64,000 nucleotides of DNA from Pseudomonas pseudonitroreducens (GCF_021603645.1 NZ_BQHJ01000004.1:310001-374000); one strand, 5' to 3'; positions 8,033-17,505 are shown, counted from the stretch's first letter. The notes: generated by a model not told the origin, from the letters alone. Made by a program: numbers and translations.

Positions 8033-9526
8033 TTACAGCCGGATCAGCACCGACTTCAGCTCGGTGTAGTGCTCGATGGCGGCGGCGCCCATCTCGCGGC
8101 CGAGGCCGGACATCTTGTAGCCGCCGAAGGGCAGCGCCGGGTCCAGCGCGCTGTGGCAGTTGACCCACACCGAGCCGGACTTGATGCGCGGCACCATGCG
8201 GTGCACCGCCGCCAGGTCGTTGGACCAGACGCTGGCGCCCAGGCCGTAGGGGCTGTCGTTGGCCAGGCGCAGGGCGTCCTCGATGTCGTCGAAGGGCATG
8301 GCCACCAGCACCGGGCCGAAGATCTCTTCCTGTACCAGCGGGTTCTTCTGGTCGACGTCGACGATTACCGTCGGCTTGACGAAGTAGCCGGGGCCGAACT
8401 GCTCGCCGCCGCAGGCGATGGTGGCGCCCTTGTCGCGGCCCAGTTCGATGTAGTCGAACACTCGCTTCTGCTGCTTGGCGGAGATCAGCGGGCCCATGTC
8501 GATGCTCGGGTCGAGGCCGTTGCCCAGCTTCATGCCGTTGGCGATGCCGGCGATGTCGGCCACCACGTTGTCGAAGTGCTTGCGCTGCACATACAGGCGC
8601 GAGCCGGCGCAGCAGACCTGGCCCTGGTTGAAGAAGATCGCCTGGGCGGCGCCGGCCGCGGCGGTGGCGAGGTCGGCGTCGGCCATGACGATGGTCGGCG
8701 ATTTGCCGCCCAGCTCCAGGGTCACGCGGGTCATGTTGTCCATCGCCGCCTTGCCGATCTGCTTGCCCACCGGGGTGGAGCCGGTGAAGGTCAGCTTGTC
8801 CACCAGCGGGTGGTGGGAGAGGGCGGCGCCCGCGGTGATGCCGGTGCCGGTGACGACGTTGAACACGCCGGCCGGGTAGCCCGCTTCCAGAACCAGTTCG
8901 GCCAGTTTCAGCGCGGACAGCGGCGTTTCGTCGGCGGGCTTGAGCACCACCGAGCAACCGGTGGCCAGCGCCGGGCCGAGCTTCCAGCAAGCCAGCAGCA
9001 GCGGGAAGTTCCAGGCGACGATGGCGCCGACCACACCCACGGCTTCGCGGCGGATGTAGCCGTGGAAGTCGCCGTCGGGCATCAGCGGCATCGACACGTC
9101 CACAGTGCTGCCTTCGATCTTGGTGGCGTAGCCGGCCATGTAGCGCAGGAAGTCGATGGCCAGTTGCACGTCCATCACACGGGCGACGGCGGCGCTCTTG
9201 CCGTTGTTCAGGCACTCGAGTTCGGCCAGCAGGTCGGCGTCGCGCTCCATCAGGTCGGCGAGCTTCCACAGCAGGTTCTGCCGTTCGCGCGGACGGGTGC
9301 GGCTCCAGGCGGAATCGTCGAAGGCCTGGCGCGCGGCGCGCACGGCGCGGTCGACGTCATCGGGGGTGCCGGCCGGCACCTGGCAGAGCACTTCGCCAGT
9401 GGCCGGGTTGCGCAGGTCCATCAGGGCGCCGTCGCTGGCGGAGGTCCAGTCGGCGCCGATGAGCATCTTCGGCGCGCGCTGCAGGAAGGCGCGGGATTCG
9501 GGCTTGATGGGCAGGGAAGCGAGCAT
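8033..9526 (-). CDS. NAD(P)-dependent aldehyde dehydrogenase (phenylacetaldehyde dehydrogenase / PeaE type)
   Basis: A 497-residue soluble aldehyde dehydrogenase. Catalytic residues are all present: Asn173 in AWNFP, Glu271 in ELGGKSP, and the nucleophile Cys305 in NQGQVCCAGS; the coenzyme loop FTGSTPVG is intact. It oxidises an aldehyde to the acid with NAD(P)+. Its job is inferred from context: the quinohemoprotein amine dehydrogenase genes start 5 kb away, and amine dehydrogenases release exactly such aldehydes; in P. putida the equivalent gene (peaE) adjoins them. The start has AAGAGG eight bases before the ATG. A sigma-54 promoter and upstream inverted repeat precede it (9574-9589, 9659-9687). 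Confidence 0.88.
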   Translation of the reverse strand: MLASLPIKPESRAFLQRAPKMLIGADWTSASDGALMDLRNPATGEVLCQVPAGTPDDVDRAVRAARQAFDDSAWSRTRPRERQNLLWKLADLMERDADLLAELECLNNGKSAAVARVMDVQLAIDFLRYMAGYATKIEGSTVDVSMPLMPDGDFHGYIRREAVGVVGAIVAWNFPLLLACWKLGPALATGCSVVLKPADETPLSALKLAELVLEAGYPAGVFNVVTGTGITAGAALSHHPLVDKLTFTGSTPVGKQIGKAAMDNMTRVTLELGGKSPTIVMADADLATAAAGAAQAIFFNQGQVCCAGSRLYVQRKHFDNVVADIAGIANGMKLGNGLDPSIDMGPLISAKQQKRVFDYIELGRDKGATIACGGEQFGPGYFVKPTVIVDVDQKNPLVQEEIFGPVLVAMPFDDIEDALRLANDSPYGLGASVWSNDLAAVHRMVPRIKSGSVWVNCHSALDPALPFGGYKMSGLGREMGAAAIEHYTELKSVLIRL

Positions 9527-9573
9527 TGCGGTGGCCTCTTGTTGTCTGTTCCTGGAACGTTGAGGCGGAGCAT

Positions 9574-9589
9574 CGCAACGGCTGTGCCA
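9574..9589 (-). promoter_or_regulatory. Sigma-54 promoter of the aldehyde dehydrogenase gene
   Basis: On the minus strand TGGCACAGCCGTTGCG gives GG-N10-GC with the consensus TGGCAC and TTGC boxes. It lies about 48 bases before the start codon. Confidence 0.75.
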
Positions 9590-9658
9590 AGGCTGGTCTG
9601 TATTTTTAACTTATTGAAATATAACGATTTAATAGATTGATGGGCAGCGCAGAAGAGA

Positions 9659-9687
9659 AGCCGCTGTCGCACATTGCGACAGCGGCT
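9659..9687. promoter_or_regulatory. Probable enhancer-binding-protein site
   Basis: A perfect inverted repeat with 12-base arms and a 5-base centre; the core is TGTCGC-ACATT-GCGACA. It is 70 bases upstream of the sigma-54 promoter, a usual enhancer distance. There is no T-run on either strand, so it is not a terminator. Related but weaker repeats precede two more sigma-54-like promoters in the amine module. Confidence 0.65.
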
Positions 9688-9733
9688 GAGACGGCGGATG
9701 GGTGTTTGCGGAACTGGCTCCGGAGCTGGTCGT

Positions 9734-9863
9734 CCCCTCTCCCTGACGGGAGAGGGGACTGTTTGGCAGGTACTGAACGTTCACCGCTCACTGGCGACTG
9801 AGTCGTGGGCGAGCACCGCTGGCTCGGGTTGCACGGAACCCCCTCTCCCGTCAGGGAGAGGGG
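9734..9863. repeat. Two CCCTCTCCC palindromes
   Basis: CCCCTCTCCC-TGAC-GGGAGAGGGG at 9734-9757 and CCCCTCTCCC-GTCA-GGGAGAGGGG at about 9839-9863. The second immediately follows the MHS transporter stop and could end its minus-strand transcript. A related motif is at 29909-29945. Confidence 0.7.
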
Positions 9864-9885
9864 TTCTCCGGCGTGGCCCGACACA

Positions 9886-11559
9886 TCAGTTCGTGATATC
9901 CCGGTCCTTGGTTTCCGGCAGGAAGAAGATGCCGAGGATCGCCGTCATCACCGCAATGACAATGGGATACCAGAGCCCGTAGTAGATATCCCCGGTAGCC
10001 GCCACCATGGCGAAGGCGACGGTGGGCAGGAAGCCGCCGAACCAGCCGTTGCCGATGTGGTAGGGCAGCGACATGGAGGTGTAGCGGATGCGCGTCGGGA
10101 ACAGCTCCACCAGCCACGCGGCGATGGGGCCGTAGACCATGGTCACGTAGATCACCAGGACGGTCAGCAGCACCAGCATCATCAGGTGGTTGATCTTCGC
10201 CGGGTCGGCCTTCTCGGGGTAGCCGGCTTCCTTCAGCGAGGCGGCGAGCTGCGCGGTGAAGACTTCGGACTGCACCTTGAAGTCCGCCGCGGGCATGCCG
10301 GCGCCTTCGAAGCTGGCGATGATCTTGTCGCCGATGTGCACCTGGGCCACGGCACCGCTTTCAGCCTTGATGTTCTCGTAGGGAATCGCCCGCTTCGCCA
10401 GCAGGCTCTTGGCCATGTCGCAGGAACTGACGAATTTGGCCTTGCCCACCGGGTCGAACTGGAAGGCGCAGGCATTCGGGTCGGCGACCACCGTCACCGG
10501 GTTCTTCTCCTGGGCGGCGAACACGTCCGGGTTACCGAACTGGGTCAACCCGTGGAAGATCGGGAAGTAGGTCAGCGCCGCGAGGATACAGCCGGTCATG
10601 ATGATCTTCTTGCGGCCGATGCGATCGGACAGGCTGCCGAAGAACACGAAGAACGGTGTGCCCAGCAGCAGCGAGCCGGCAATCAGCAGGTTGGCGGTCT
10701 GCGGGTCGATCTTCAGTGTCTGCAGCAGGAAGAACAGCGCGTAGAACTGCCCGGTGTACCAGACCACGGCCTGGCCGGCGGTGCCGCCAAGCAGCGACAT
10801 GATCACCACCTTGAGGTTCTCCCAGCGACCGAAGGACTCGGTCAGCGGGGCCTTGGAGGCCTTGCCTTCTTCCTTCATCTTCATGAACACCGGCGACTCG
10901 GCGAGTTGCAGGCGGATGTACACCGAGATGATCAGCAGCAGGATCGACAGCAGGAACGGAATCCGCCAGCCCCAGGCTTCGAACGCCTCGGTGCCGAGCA
11001 CGGTGCGGCAGGCCATGATCACCAGCAGCGAGAGGAACAGGCCGAGGGTCGCGGTGGTCTGGATCCACGAGGTGAAGAAGCCCCGCTTGCCCTTGGGCGC
11101 GTGCTCGGCGACGTAGGTCGCCGCGCCGCCGTACTCGCCGCCCAGCGCCAGGCCCTGGAGCAGGCGCAGGGTGATGAGGATGATCGGCGCAGCGACGCCG
11201 ATGGTGGAGTAGGCCGGGAGCAGGCCGACCACGGCGGTGGACACGCCCATGATCACGATGGTGATGAGGAAGGTGTGCTTGCGCCCGATCATGTCGCCCA
11301 GGCGGCCGAACACGATGGCGCCGAAGGGCCGTACCGCGAAGCCGGCGGCGAAGGCCAGCAGGGCGAAGATGAAGGCGGTGGTTTCGTTGACCCCGGCGAA
11401 GAAGTGCTTGGCGATGATCGCCGCCAGGGAGCCGTAGAGGTAGAAGTCGTACCACTCGAAAACGGTGCCCAGGGAGGAGGCAAAGATGACCTTGCGCTCC
11501 TCCTTCGTCACTCCGGTGGAAGGCGCGTTGCCCGCGGACGGGCTGTATGTCTGTGCCAT
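9886..11559 (-). CDS. MHS-family MFS transporter with enlarged loop
   Basis: A 557-residue inner-membrane metabolite:H+ symporter. Hallmarks are GTVFEWYDFYLYGSLAA in TM1, the loop signature FGRLGDMIGRKHTF, and LRLLQGLALGGEYGGAATYV in the TM4-5 region. Family members import organic acids, osmolytes and similar solutes. About 85 residues (roughly 360-445) are inserted between two C-terminal helices; this loop has two cysteines (NACAFQF, SSCDMAK) and makes the protein about 100 residues longer than typical. A ribosome site GGAG lies six bases before the ATG. Position between the aldehyde dehydrogenase and qhp genes suggests uptake of an amine-related carbon source, but this is inference. Confidence 0.82.
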   Translation of the reverse strand: MAQTYSPSAGNAPSTGVTKEERKVIFASSLGTVFEWYDFYLYGSLAAIIAKHFFAGVNETTAFIFALLAFAAGFAVRPFGAIVFGRLGDMIGRKHTFLITIVIMGVSTAVVGLLPAYSTIGVAAPIILITLRLLQGLALGGEYGGAATYVAEHAPKGKRGFFTSWIQTTATLGLFLSLLVIMACRTVLGTEAFEAWGWRIPFLLSILLLIISVYIRLQLAESPVFMKMKEEGKASKAPLTESFGRWENLKVVIMSLLGGTAGQAVVWYTGQFYALFFLLQTLKIDPQTANLLIAGSLLLGTPFFVFFGSLSDRIGRKKIIMTGCILAALTYFPIFHGLTQFGNPDVFAAQEKNPVTVVADPNACAFQFDPVGKAKFVSSCDMAKSLLAKRAIPYENIKAESGAVAQVHIGDKIIASFEGAGMPAADFKVQSEVFTAQLAASLKEAGYPEKADPAKINHLMMLVLLTVLVIYVTMVYGPIAAWLVELFPTRIRYTSMSLPYHIGNGWFGGFLPTVAFAMVAATGDIYYGLWYPIVIAVMTAILGIFFLPETKDRDITN

Positions 11560-11901
11560 GTTCGTCTCCGTCTTGTTGTTGTGTTGGGCCGGAGTCCCTC
11601 AATACCGTTACCGCACTCGAGCCCAGGGCTGATGTCAGGTCGTACGGATTGCGCGAAGCTTGAATACAGGCAGCCCTGCGGCACGTCGCAAGGTCAATGA
11701 GAAGCATAATCGGCCTGCCGCGGATATCCACTGGCCATCACCGGCAAAGCCCCGGCTGGCGCGGATTGGCACCTGTTCTGGACAAGCGGTGGGAGGTGAC
11801 GTGTCTGGCTGGCGCCTTTTTCGGGGGCGGTATTCGATGATGGCTTTCTGCCGTTAGACCATCGTCTATAACGGGTGGAGCTGTCTCAGGCTGCTACAGC
11901 T

Positions 11902-11987
11902 GTCGCGATCTGCCACGTCGCATTGCCCATCGCGTGAGCGCAGCCTGCTGTTTCACAAGGATTTTCCCCCCTGGCACGCAACGTGAA
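11902..11987 (+). promoter_or_regulatory. Sigma-54-like promoter and upstream repeat of the CcmF-like gene
   Basis: The gap 11560-12039 holds no gene. At 11972-11987 TGGCACGCAACGTGAA matches the -24 box but has GA instead of GC at -12. It aligns closely with the qhpA promoter (TGGCACACAACCTGCA). At 11901-11917 TGTCGC-GATCT-GCCACG resembles the aldehyde dehydrogenase enhancer repeat. The flawed -12 makes this call weaker than the other two. Confidence 0.45.
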
Positions 11988-12039
11988 GAGCGCTGGGTTT
12001 CGCCAAGCGCCGCGTAGGCGCTGCACAAGGAGGCCTGGC

Positions 12040-14229
12040 TTGAAGAGGATGCATCTGTCGTTGCCGTGGATGGCGGGGTTGCTTGCCGCCGCGTTGAGCT
12101 GCCTTTTGCTGTGGTTGCTGCCCGGCATGGGCAACGCTTTGCTCTGGGCGCTGGCGGGTCTGATTGCCCTGGGCGCCATCCGCCATGAGTGGCGAGGGCT
12201 GGCTTGGCCGATTGCCGTCGGTGCGCTCTGCGGCGCCTGCCTGGCGCTGGCGTTGCACCTGGTGGCCGATCATTTCCAGTTGCGTTATGCGTGGCTCTAC
12301 AGCGCCGCGGCGCTGCCGGCCTACCTGAAGTTTTCCAACCTCTGGGGTGGCGACGAAGGCACGGTGCTGCTGCTGGCGACCTTCTGCATGGCGATCGCCC
12401 TGAAGAGTGCTGCGCTGCGCGGTTGGGCGGGGCGCGGCATGGCGCTGATCGCTGCCTGGTATGCCGCCACCGCCGCCTGGCTCGGGCCGTTCAGTGCGAC
12501 GCCGGGGGACTGGCTGGCGGCGCAGCCGAGCCAGGGCATGAATGCGCACCTGCAGACCTTCTGGATGTCGCTGCATGCGCCGCTGATTCTCTGTGCCTAC
12601 GCCTGGGTACTGGCGCCGGCCGGTGCCGCGCTTGAAGCGCTGGGGCGGGGCGGGCACGCCTACGCCTGGGTGATGCCGCGCTACAGCCGTCGTGCCTGGC
12701 TGATCCTCAGTGCCGGTATCGGCGTCGGCATGGCCTGGGCCATGGAGGACTTCACCTACGGTCAGCTGTGGCACTGGGACCCGGTGCAGACCTCGGCCTT
12801 CATCATCTGGGCGCTGCTCGGCGCGGTCCTGCACGGTGCCCGCCGCTGGCGCGCGGACGGCGCCTACGCACGCCTGCTGCCGGCGCTCAGCCTGCTGGCG
12901 GCGGCCATGGCCTGCGGTGCCATGGCGGTGACTCGCAGCACTGTGCTGGCCAGTTCGCACCGCTACATCGGCACCACGTCCTGGCTCAGCCACCTGGCGT
13001 TGGCGGCAATCCTGCTGGCCCTGGCGGCATTCCACCTGCTGGCCGGATGGCGATCCCGCAAGCGGGCAGGGCGGCGCGGAGCCTCGGACTGGACGCTGGA
13101 CGTGGCCATCTGCCTGTTCGCCGGCACCGGCCTGCTGGCCCTCGGCGCGCTGCTCCAGGCGCACCTCTACGAATGGCTGGGGATGGAGCGGCCGAGCGAG
13201 CTGAAACCCTTCTTCGAGACGCTGACCGCCTGGGCCACCACCGCCGAGATGGACAGCCTGCGCCGCGCCTTCGACCAGTGGGACGTCAACGGCTACGGCC
13301 TGGCGCACTGGGTGGTGCCGCTGCTGGCGGCCCTCGGCCTGATGGGCGGCTACAGCTTCCTGCGCCGTTGCGGGCGGCCCCGGCTGGCGCTGCTGGCAAG
13401 CGCCCTGATGGCCGCCCTGATGCTCTGGACCGGCTGGCGCGGCGGTTGGCTGAGCGGCGGCTACAACGGCGACGGCATGCTTTCGCAGAACATCGTGCGG
13501 GTGCTGCCCTGGCTGGACGCGGCGCTGCTGGGGGGCGCCTTCCTGATGGGCAGTTGCCTGCTGTGGGGTGTGCAGAGCCTGTGGCGCAGCCGACGCCTGG
13601 GCAACCTGCGCTACAGCGGCGGGTTGGCGCTGGTGCACGGCGGCGCGGTGATTGCGCTGGTGGGCGGGTTGGCCGCCACCGCGCTGAACAGCTACCAGCA
13701 GATCAGCATCCCGCCGGGTACTTCCTTCGAGCAGTGGCACGCGGTGATCGGCGGCATGCAGATGCGCGTCTCGCCGGACTCCAGCCGCCCGGATTTCTCC
13801 GGTTACCACGCGGTGGCCAAGGTCGAGCTGCGCGACGGCGAACAGACACTTGCAGGCCACGCGCTGTTCCAGGACAGCCGCGGCAACCCGCCGGCCTACC
13901 AGGGCCCGGTTCGCCAACTCTGCGAAATCCTCGACTACCACTACGCACGCTTCGCCTCGGACCGCGGCTACGTGCTGCATCCCTTCATCGTCCGTGGCTG
14001 GAGTGGCGACCTGCAGATCTGGGTGCCGGCTTCCGCAAGGCTGCTCAAGCAACCCGGTGACGACATCGAGAGCGTGGTGGTGGTCCGTCGCTTCCCGTTC
14101 CTCTCGCTGGTCTGGATCGGCCTGCTCACCATGCTGTTCGGCGCCCTGATGCTGCCGGTGGGCGGCACTTTGCGCAGGCAGGACCATACTGCTTCGCAGG
14201 GTGTCTCACAGGCCCTGTCTCAGAGTTAG
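12040..14229 (+). CDS. CcmF/CcsA-like cytochrome c haem lyase homologue of the qhp cluster
   Basis: A polytopic membrane protein of about 729 residues that looks like a compact CcmF. It has a WGGDEGTVLLLATF segment near residue 102 (CcmF: WGG-EGS), the tryptophan-rich haem-handling motif as LWHWDPVQTSAFIIW from residue 244 (CcmF: WWFWDPVENASF), and AVTRSTVLASSHRY matching the next CcmF helix. A soluble domain near the C-terminus is flanked by hydrophobic helices. CcmF ligates haem to CXXCH motifs of apocytochromes. The adjacent qhpA encodes a di-haem c protein, so a dedicated lyase is the natural reading. Start: AGGAGG at 12028-12033 points to a TTG at 12040; an ATG at 12049 is the alternative. 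The name CcmF-like is safe; the dedicated role is inference. Confidence 0.75.
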   Translation: MKRMHLSLPWMAGLLAAALSCLLLWLLPGMGNALLWALAGLIALGAIRHEWRGLAWPIAVGALCGACLALALHLVADHFQLRYAWLYSAAALPAYLKFSNLWGGDEGTVLLLATFCMAIALKSAALRGWAGRGMALIAAWYAATAAWLGPFSATPGDWLAAQPSQGMNAHLQTFWMSLHAPLILCAYAWVLAPAGAALEALGRGGHAYAWVMPRYSRRAWLILSAGIGVGMAWAMEDFTYGQLWHWDPVQTSAFIIWALLGAVLHGARRWRADGAYARLLPALSLLAAAMACGAMAVTRSTVLASSHRYIGTTSWLSHLALAAILLALAAFHLLAGWRSRKRAGRRGASDWTLDVAICLFAGTGLLALGALLQAHLYEWLGMERPSELKPFFETLTAWATTAEMDSLRRAFDQWDVNGYGLAHWVVPLLAALGLMGGYSFLRRCGRPRLALLASALMAALMLWTGWRGGWLSGGYNGDGMLSQNIVRVLPWLDAALLGGAFLMGSCLLWGVQSLWRSRRLGNLRYSGGLALVHGGAVIALVGGLAATALNSYQQISIPPGTSFEQWHAVIGGMQMRVSPDSSRPDFSGYHAVAKVELRDGEQTLAGHALFQDSRGNPPAYQGPVRQLCEILDYHYARFASDRGYVLHPFIVRGWSGDLQIWVPASARLLKQPGDDIESVVVVRRFPFLSLVWIGLLTMLFGALMLPVGGTLRRQDHTASQGVSQALSQS

Positions 14230-14235
14230 ACAGCA

Positions 14236-14344
14236 ATCGCGAAATGTGACGTCGCAACCCCGGTGCCACCCGCCGGGCGTGCCGGCAAGTACCGCCGAAA
14301 GCCTGATTCGGCGGGGTTTGCACAGTAGTGGCACACAACCTGCA
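14236..14344 (+). promoter_or_regulatory. Sigma-54 promoter of qhpA with upstream repeat
   Basis: TGGCACACAACCTGCA at 14329-14344 has GG-N10-GC and a consensus -24 box. AATCGC-GAAAT-GTGACG at 14235-14251 is a degenerate form of the repeat upstream of the aldehyde dehydrogenase, about 79 bases from the promoter. Between them lies a hairpin, CCGCCGAA/TTCGGCGG (14292-14314), which may end or attenuate transcription from the CcmF-like gene. Confidence 0.65.
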
Positions 14345-14420
14345 AAACCGCTTTGAAGAGCTCGCTCTTAGCCCATCGGTGGGCGCCAATAACCAACAAG
14401 AATACCGAGGAGGCCTGACC

Positions 14421-15998
14421 TTGAAGATGACACGACTTCGGCACTATCTGGGTGCCGGAACCCTGGCCGCACTGGCTCTTGCGCTGCACCAGACGGCCCA
14501 GGCCGCACCCGAGGGCCAGGCGATCATCAACGCCAAGTGCCAGGCGTGCCACACGCCCGAAGGCAACAACTCCCTCAGCCGCATCAGCCACCAGCGCAAG
14601 ACTCCCGAAGGCTGGCTGATGAGCATTGGCCGTATGCAGGTGATGTACGGCCTGAAGATCACCGACGAGGAGCGTCGCGCGGTGGTCAAGTTCCTCGCCG
14701 ACAAGCAGGGCCTGGCACCCAGCGAGACCGACGGCGTGCGCTACGCCCTGGAACGCCGGCTGAACACCGTCGAAACCTTCGATACCAACTTCGAGCAGAT
14801 GTGTGCCCGCTGCCACTCGGCCGCGCGTATCGCCCTGCAGCGTCGCCCGGCGGCGGAATGGGAGAAGCTGGTGAACTTCCACCTCGGCCGCTGGCCGTCG
14901 CTGGAGTACCAGGCACTGGCCCGCGACCGCGACTGGTTCGACCTGGCGAAGAAAGAGATGGTCCCGGAGCTGGCCAAGCGCTTCCCGCTGGAAGACAAGG
15001 CCTGGAGCGACTGGCAGAAGAACCGGCCGAAGGCCGAGGCGCTGGCCGGCGAGTGGAGCTTCGCCGGGCACATGCCGGGCAAGGGCGACGTCGCTGGCAG
15101 CATGAAGGTCAGCAAGGACGGCGACGACGCGTTCAAGGTCAGTGTGAAAGGCCAGTACGCCGACGGTACGCCGTTCAACGGTGACGGCAGCGCGGTCCTG
15201 TACAACGGTTACGAATGGCGCGGCGCGGTGAAGGTTGGTGACGTCACTATGCGCCAGGTGTTCGCCGCCCTGAACGGCCAGATGCAGGGCCGCATGTTCG
15301 ACAAGGCCCACGATGAGCGCGGCCTGGACTTTGTCGCCGCGCAGAACGGCACCAGCCGCGTGCTGGGCGTGCAGCCGGCCTACCTGAAGGCCGGTGCCGA
15401 GACCGAAGTCAGCGTCATCGGCAGCGGCCTGAAAGGCAAGCCGTCGTTCGGCCCGGGCGTCGAGGTGGTGTCGGTGGTTTCCGAGACTCCCGAACGCGTG
15501 ACCGTCAAGGTCAAGGCTGCCGACTCCGCTGCCGTCGGCGAGCGCGATGTTGCTGTGGGCAGCGCCAAGGGCGGCAGCCTCGCGGTGTACAAGGACATCG
15601 CCGAAGTGAAGGTGGTGCCGGAGTTCTCCATCTCCCGCATCGGCGGCAATGGCGGCTCGACGCCCAAGGTCCAGGGCAGCTTCGACGCCGAGGCCTGGGG
15701 CAAGGGCGCCGACGGCAAGCCGTTCCGCATCGGCGTGTTCCCCGCGCAATGGTCGGTGGAACCGTTCGACGACCGCGCCAAGGAGGACGAGGACGTGAAG
15801 TTCGCCGGGGTGATGGACGCCGACAGCGGCATCTTCACGCCGGGCGACGCCGGCCCGAACCCGGCGCGCAAGATGATGACCAACAACGCCGGCAACCTGA
15901 AGGTGATTGCCGCAGTGGACGACGCCGGCCAGTCGCACAAGGGCGAAGGGCACATGATCGTCACCGTGCAGCGTTGGAACAACCCGCCGATCCCGTAA
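14421..15998 (+). CDS. qhpA: Quinohemoprotein amine dehydrogenase alpha subunit (di-haem c)
   Basis: The periplasmic haem subunit of an amine dehydrogenase that oxidises primary amines to aldehydes and passes electrons to a cytochrome or cupredoxin. About 525 residues: a Sec signal peptide (to about residue 28, ending HQTAQA), then a cytochrome domain with two haem motifs, CQACH at residue 40 and CARCH at residue 128, then beta-rich domains. The length fits the 60-kDa family. The ribosome site GAGGAGG (14407-14413) best suits a TTG at 14421; the ATG at 14427 is possible. The CcmF-like gene has a nearly identical leader (AGGAGGCCTG then TTGAAGA). First of qhpA-D-C-B. Confidence 0.93.
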   Translation: MKMTRLRHYLGAGTLAALALALHQTAQAAPEGQAIINAKCQACHTPEGNNSLSRISHQRKTPEGWLMSIGRMQVMYGLKITDEERRAVVKFLADKQGLAPSETDGVRYALERRLNTVETFDTNFEQMCARCHSAARIALQRRPAAEWEKLVNFHLGRWPSLEYQALARDRDWFDLAKKEMVPELAKRFPLEDKAWSDWQKNRPKAEALAGEWSFAGHMPGKGDVAGSMKVSKDGDDAFKVSVKGQYADGTPFNGDGSAVLYNGYEWRGAVKVGDVTMRQVFAALNGQMQGRMFDKAHDERGLDFVAAQNGTSRVLGVQPAYLKAGAETEVSVIGSGLKGKPSFGPGVEVVSVVSETPERVTVKVKAADSAAVGERDVAVGSAKGGSLAVYKDIAEVKVVPEFSISRIGGNGGSTPKVQGSFDAEAWGKGADGKPFRIGVFPAQWSVEPFDDRAKEDEDVKFAGVMDADSGIFTPGDAGPNPARKMMTNNAGNLKVIAAVDDAGQSHKGEGHMIVTVQRWNNPPIP

Positions 15999-16030
15999 AC
16001 CTCGGGCTCGGATGAACTGAACGCGTGAGT

Positions 16031-16046
16031 CCCGCCTTCGGGCGGG
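16031..16046 (+). other. UUCG-capped hairpin between qhpA and qhpD
   Basis: CCCGCC-TTCG-GGCGGG, a very stable C(UUCG)G tetraloop hairpin in the 76-base spacer, without a T-run. It may protect the upstream mRNA 3' end and set a higher level of the alpha subunit than of the maturase. Confidence 0.6.
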
Positions 16047-16074
16047 CACATTCCAAGAGTTCCGGGAGGTCGCC

Positions 16075-17505
16075 ATGGGCGCCATCTTGAATCTGGTCGA
16101 ACGCAACCTGCACGAAGTGCAGGTCGACGCCGACCGCCTGTTGTTCCATATCCCCAGCTCCTCGCTGTTCGCCAGCGACGCGCTGACCGGCGGGATCATC
16201 GACGCGCTGCGCGGGCATGCCTGCTCGCCGGACGAGCTGACCCAACGCCTGGCCGGGCGCTTCGGCGCCGAGGAAATCGACGAGACCCTGCGCGAGCTGA
16301 TCGCGCTGGAACTGGTCAGCGACGGCTCGCCGCTGACCCCTGAAATCGGCATCAGGAAGGTTGACCGCACCGCGCTCAACACTGTGGTGCTGAACGTCAA
16401 CACCGGCTGCAACCTGAGCTGCACCTACTGCTACAAGGAAGACCTGGACAAGCCCTCCGCCGGCAAGAAGATGGGTGCGGAAACCGCCGAGGCCTCGGTG
16501 GAAATGCTGATCCAGGAGTCCCCCGACGAGCAGCGCTACACCGTGGTGTTCTTCGGCGGCGAACCGCTGTCCAACCGCCCGCTGATCGAGCACATGGTCG
16601 CGTACTGCGAGCGCCGTTTCGGCGAACTGGGCAAGACGGTGGACTTCGTCATGACCACCAACGCCACGCTGCTCACCGAGGAAATCGTCGACTGGCTCAA
16701 CGCCCATCGCTTCGGGCTGTCCATCAGCATCGACGGACCGAAGACGGTGCACGACCGCAACCGCATCACCGTGGGCGGGCAGGGCACCTATGACGTGGTG
16801 CGGCGCAAGGCCGACATGCTGCTGTCGCGCTACACCGCGCGGCCGGTCGGCGCGCGGGTGACGCTGACCACCGGCGTCACCGATGTCGAGACCATCTGGA
16901 ACCACCTGTTCAACGAGATGGGTTTTGCCGAAGTCGGTTTCGCCCCGGTCACCTCGGGCGATATCAGCAGCTACAACCTCACCGGGGACGAGCTGAAGGC
17001 GGTCTTCGCCGGCATGAAGGCCCTCGGCCGGCGCTACCTGGACGAGGCGCTGCAAGGGCGCAACATCGGCTTCTCCAACCTGCACCAGCTGATCACCGAC
17101 ATCCACGAAGGGCAGAAGAAGGCCCTGCCGTGCGGCGCCGGGCTGAAGATGCTGGCGGTGGACCACAAGGGCGAGCTGAACCTGTGCCACCGCTTCACCG
17201 GCTCCTCGCTGCCGACCTTCGGCAACGTGCATGAAGGGGTGAAGCAGGCCGAGCTGAACGAGTTCCTCTCCCAGCGCCTGGATCGTACCGACACCGGCTG
17301 CGCCAGCTGCCATATCCGCAACCTCTGCTCCGGCGGCTGCTACCACGAGAGCTATGCGCGCTACGGCGACCCGGCGCACCCCACCTACCACTACTGCGAA
17401 CTGATGAGGGACTGGGTCGATTTCGGCATCGAGGTCTACAGCCGGATCATGGCTTCCAACCCCAGCTTCATCGACCGCCACATCACTCCGCGGAAGGCGC
17501 ACTGA
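16075..17505 (+). CDS. qhpD: Radical SAM maturase of the amine dehydrogenase gamma subunit
   Basis: A 476-residue cytoplasmic radical SAM enzyme that makes the Cys-to-Asp/Glu thioether cross-links inside QhpC. The SAM cluster motif is C112-N-L-S-C116-T-Y-C119. A SPASM-type C-terminal region contains C409-A-S-C412 and C418-S-G-G-C422 for auxiliary clusters, plus LCHRFTGSS near residue 370. The N-terminal 100 residues look like a peptide-recognition domain for the QhpC leader. GGGAGG precedes the ATG. Only one base separates it from qhpC, so the enzyme and its substrate are made together. Confidence 0.93.
   Translation: MGAILNLVERNLHEVQVDADRLLFHIPSSSLFASDALTGGIIDALRGHACSPDELTQRLAGRFGAEEIDETLRELIALELVSDGSPLTPEIGIRKVDRTALNTVVLNVNTGCNLSCTYCYKEDLDKPSAGKKMGAETAEASVEMLIQESPDEQRYTVVFFGGEPLSNRPLIEHMVAYCERRFGELGKTVDFVMTTNATLLTEEIVDWLNAHRFGLSISIDGPKTVHDRNRITVGGQGTYDVVRRKADMLLSRYTARPVGARVTLTTGVTDVETIWNHLFNEMGFAEVGFAPVTSGDISSYNLTGDELKAVFAGMKALGRRYLDEALQGRNIGFSNLHQLITDIHEGQKKALPCGAGLKMLAVDHKGELNLCHRFTGSSLPTFGNVHEGVKQAELNEFLSQRLDRTDTGCASCHIRNLCSGGCYHESYARYGDPAHPTYHYCELMRDWVDFGIEVYSRIMASNPSFIDRHITPRKAH

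Noticed and set aside
8069-9640. 523-codon open frame opposite the aldehyde dehydrogenase
   Set aside because: The minus-strand aldehyde dehydrogenase has all catalytic residues; this frame shows no motifs.
9659-9687. Inverted repeat as a transcription terminator
   Set aside because: Perfect stem but no T-run on either strand, and it lies in the promoter region of the aldehyde dehydrogenase.
11953-14187. Very long open frame on the minus strand opposite the CcmF-like gene
   Set aside because: Its protein is Gln/Arg/His-rich with no recognisable domain, while the plus strand gives a clear CcmF-like membrane protein. It is a by-product of high G+C.
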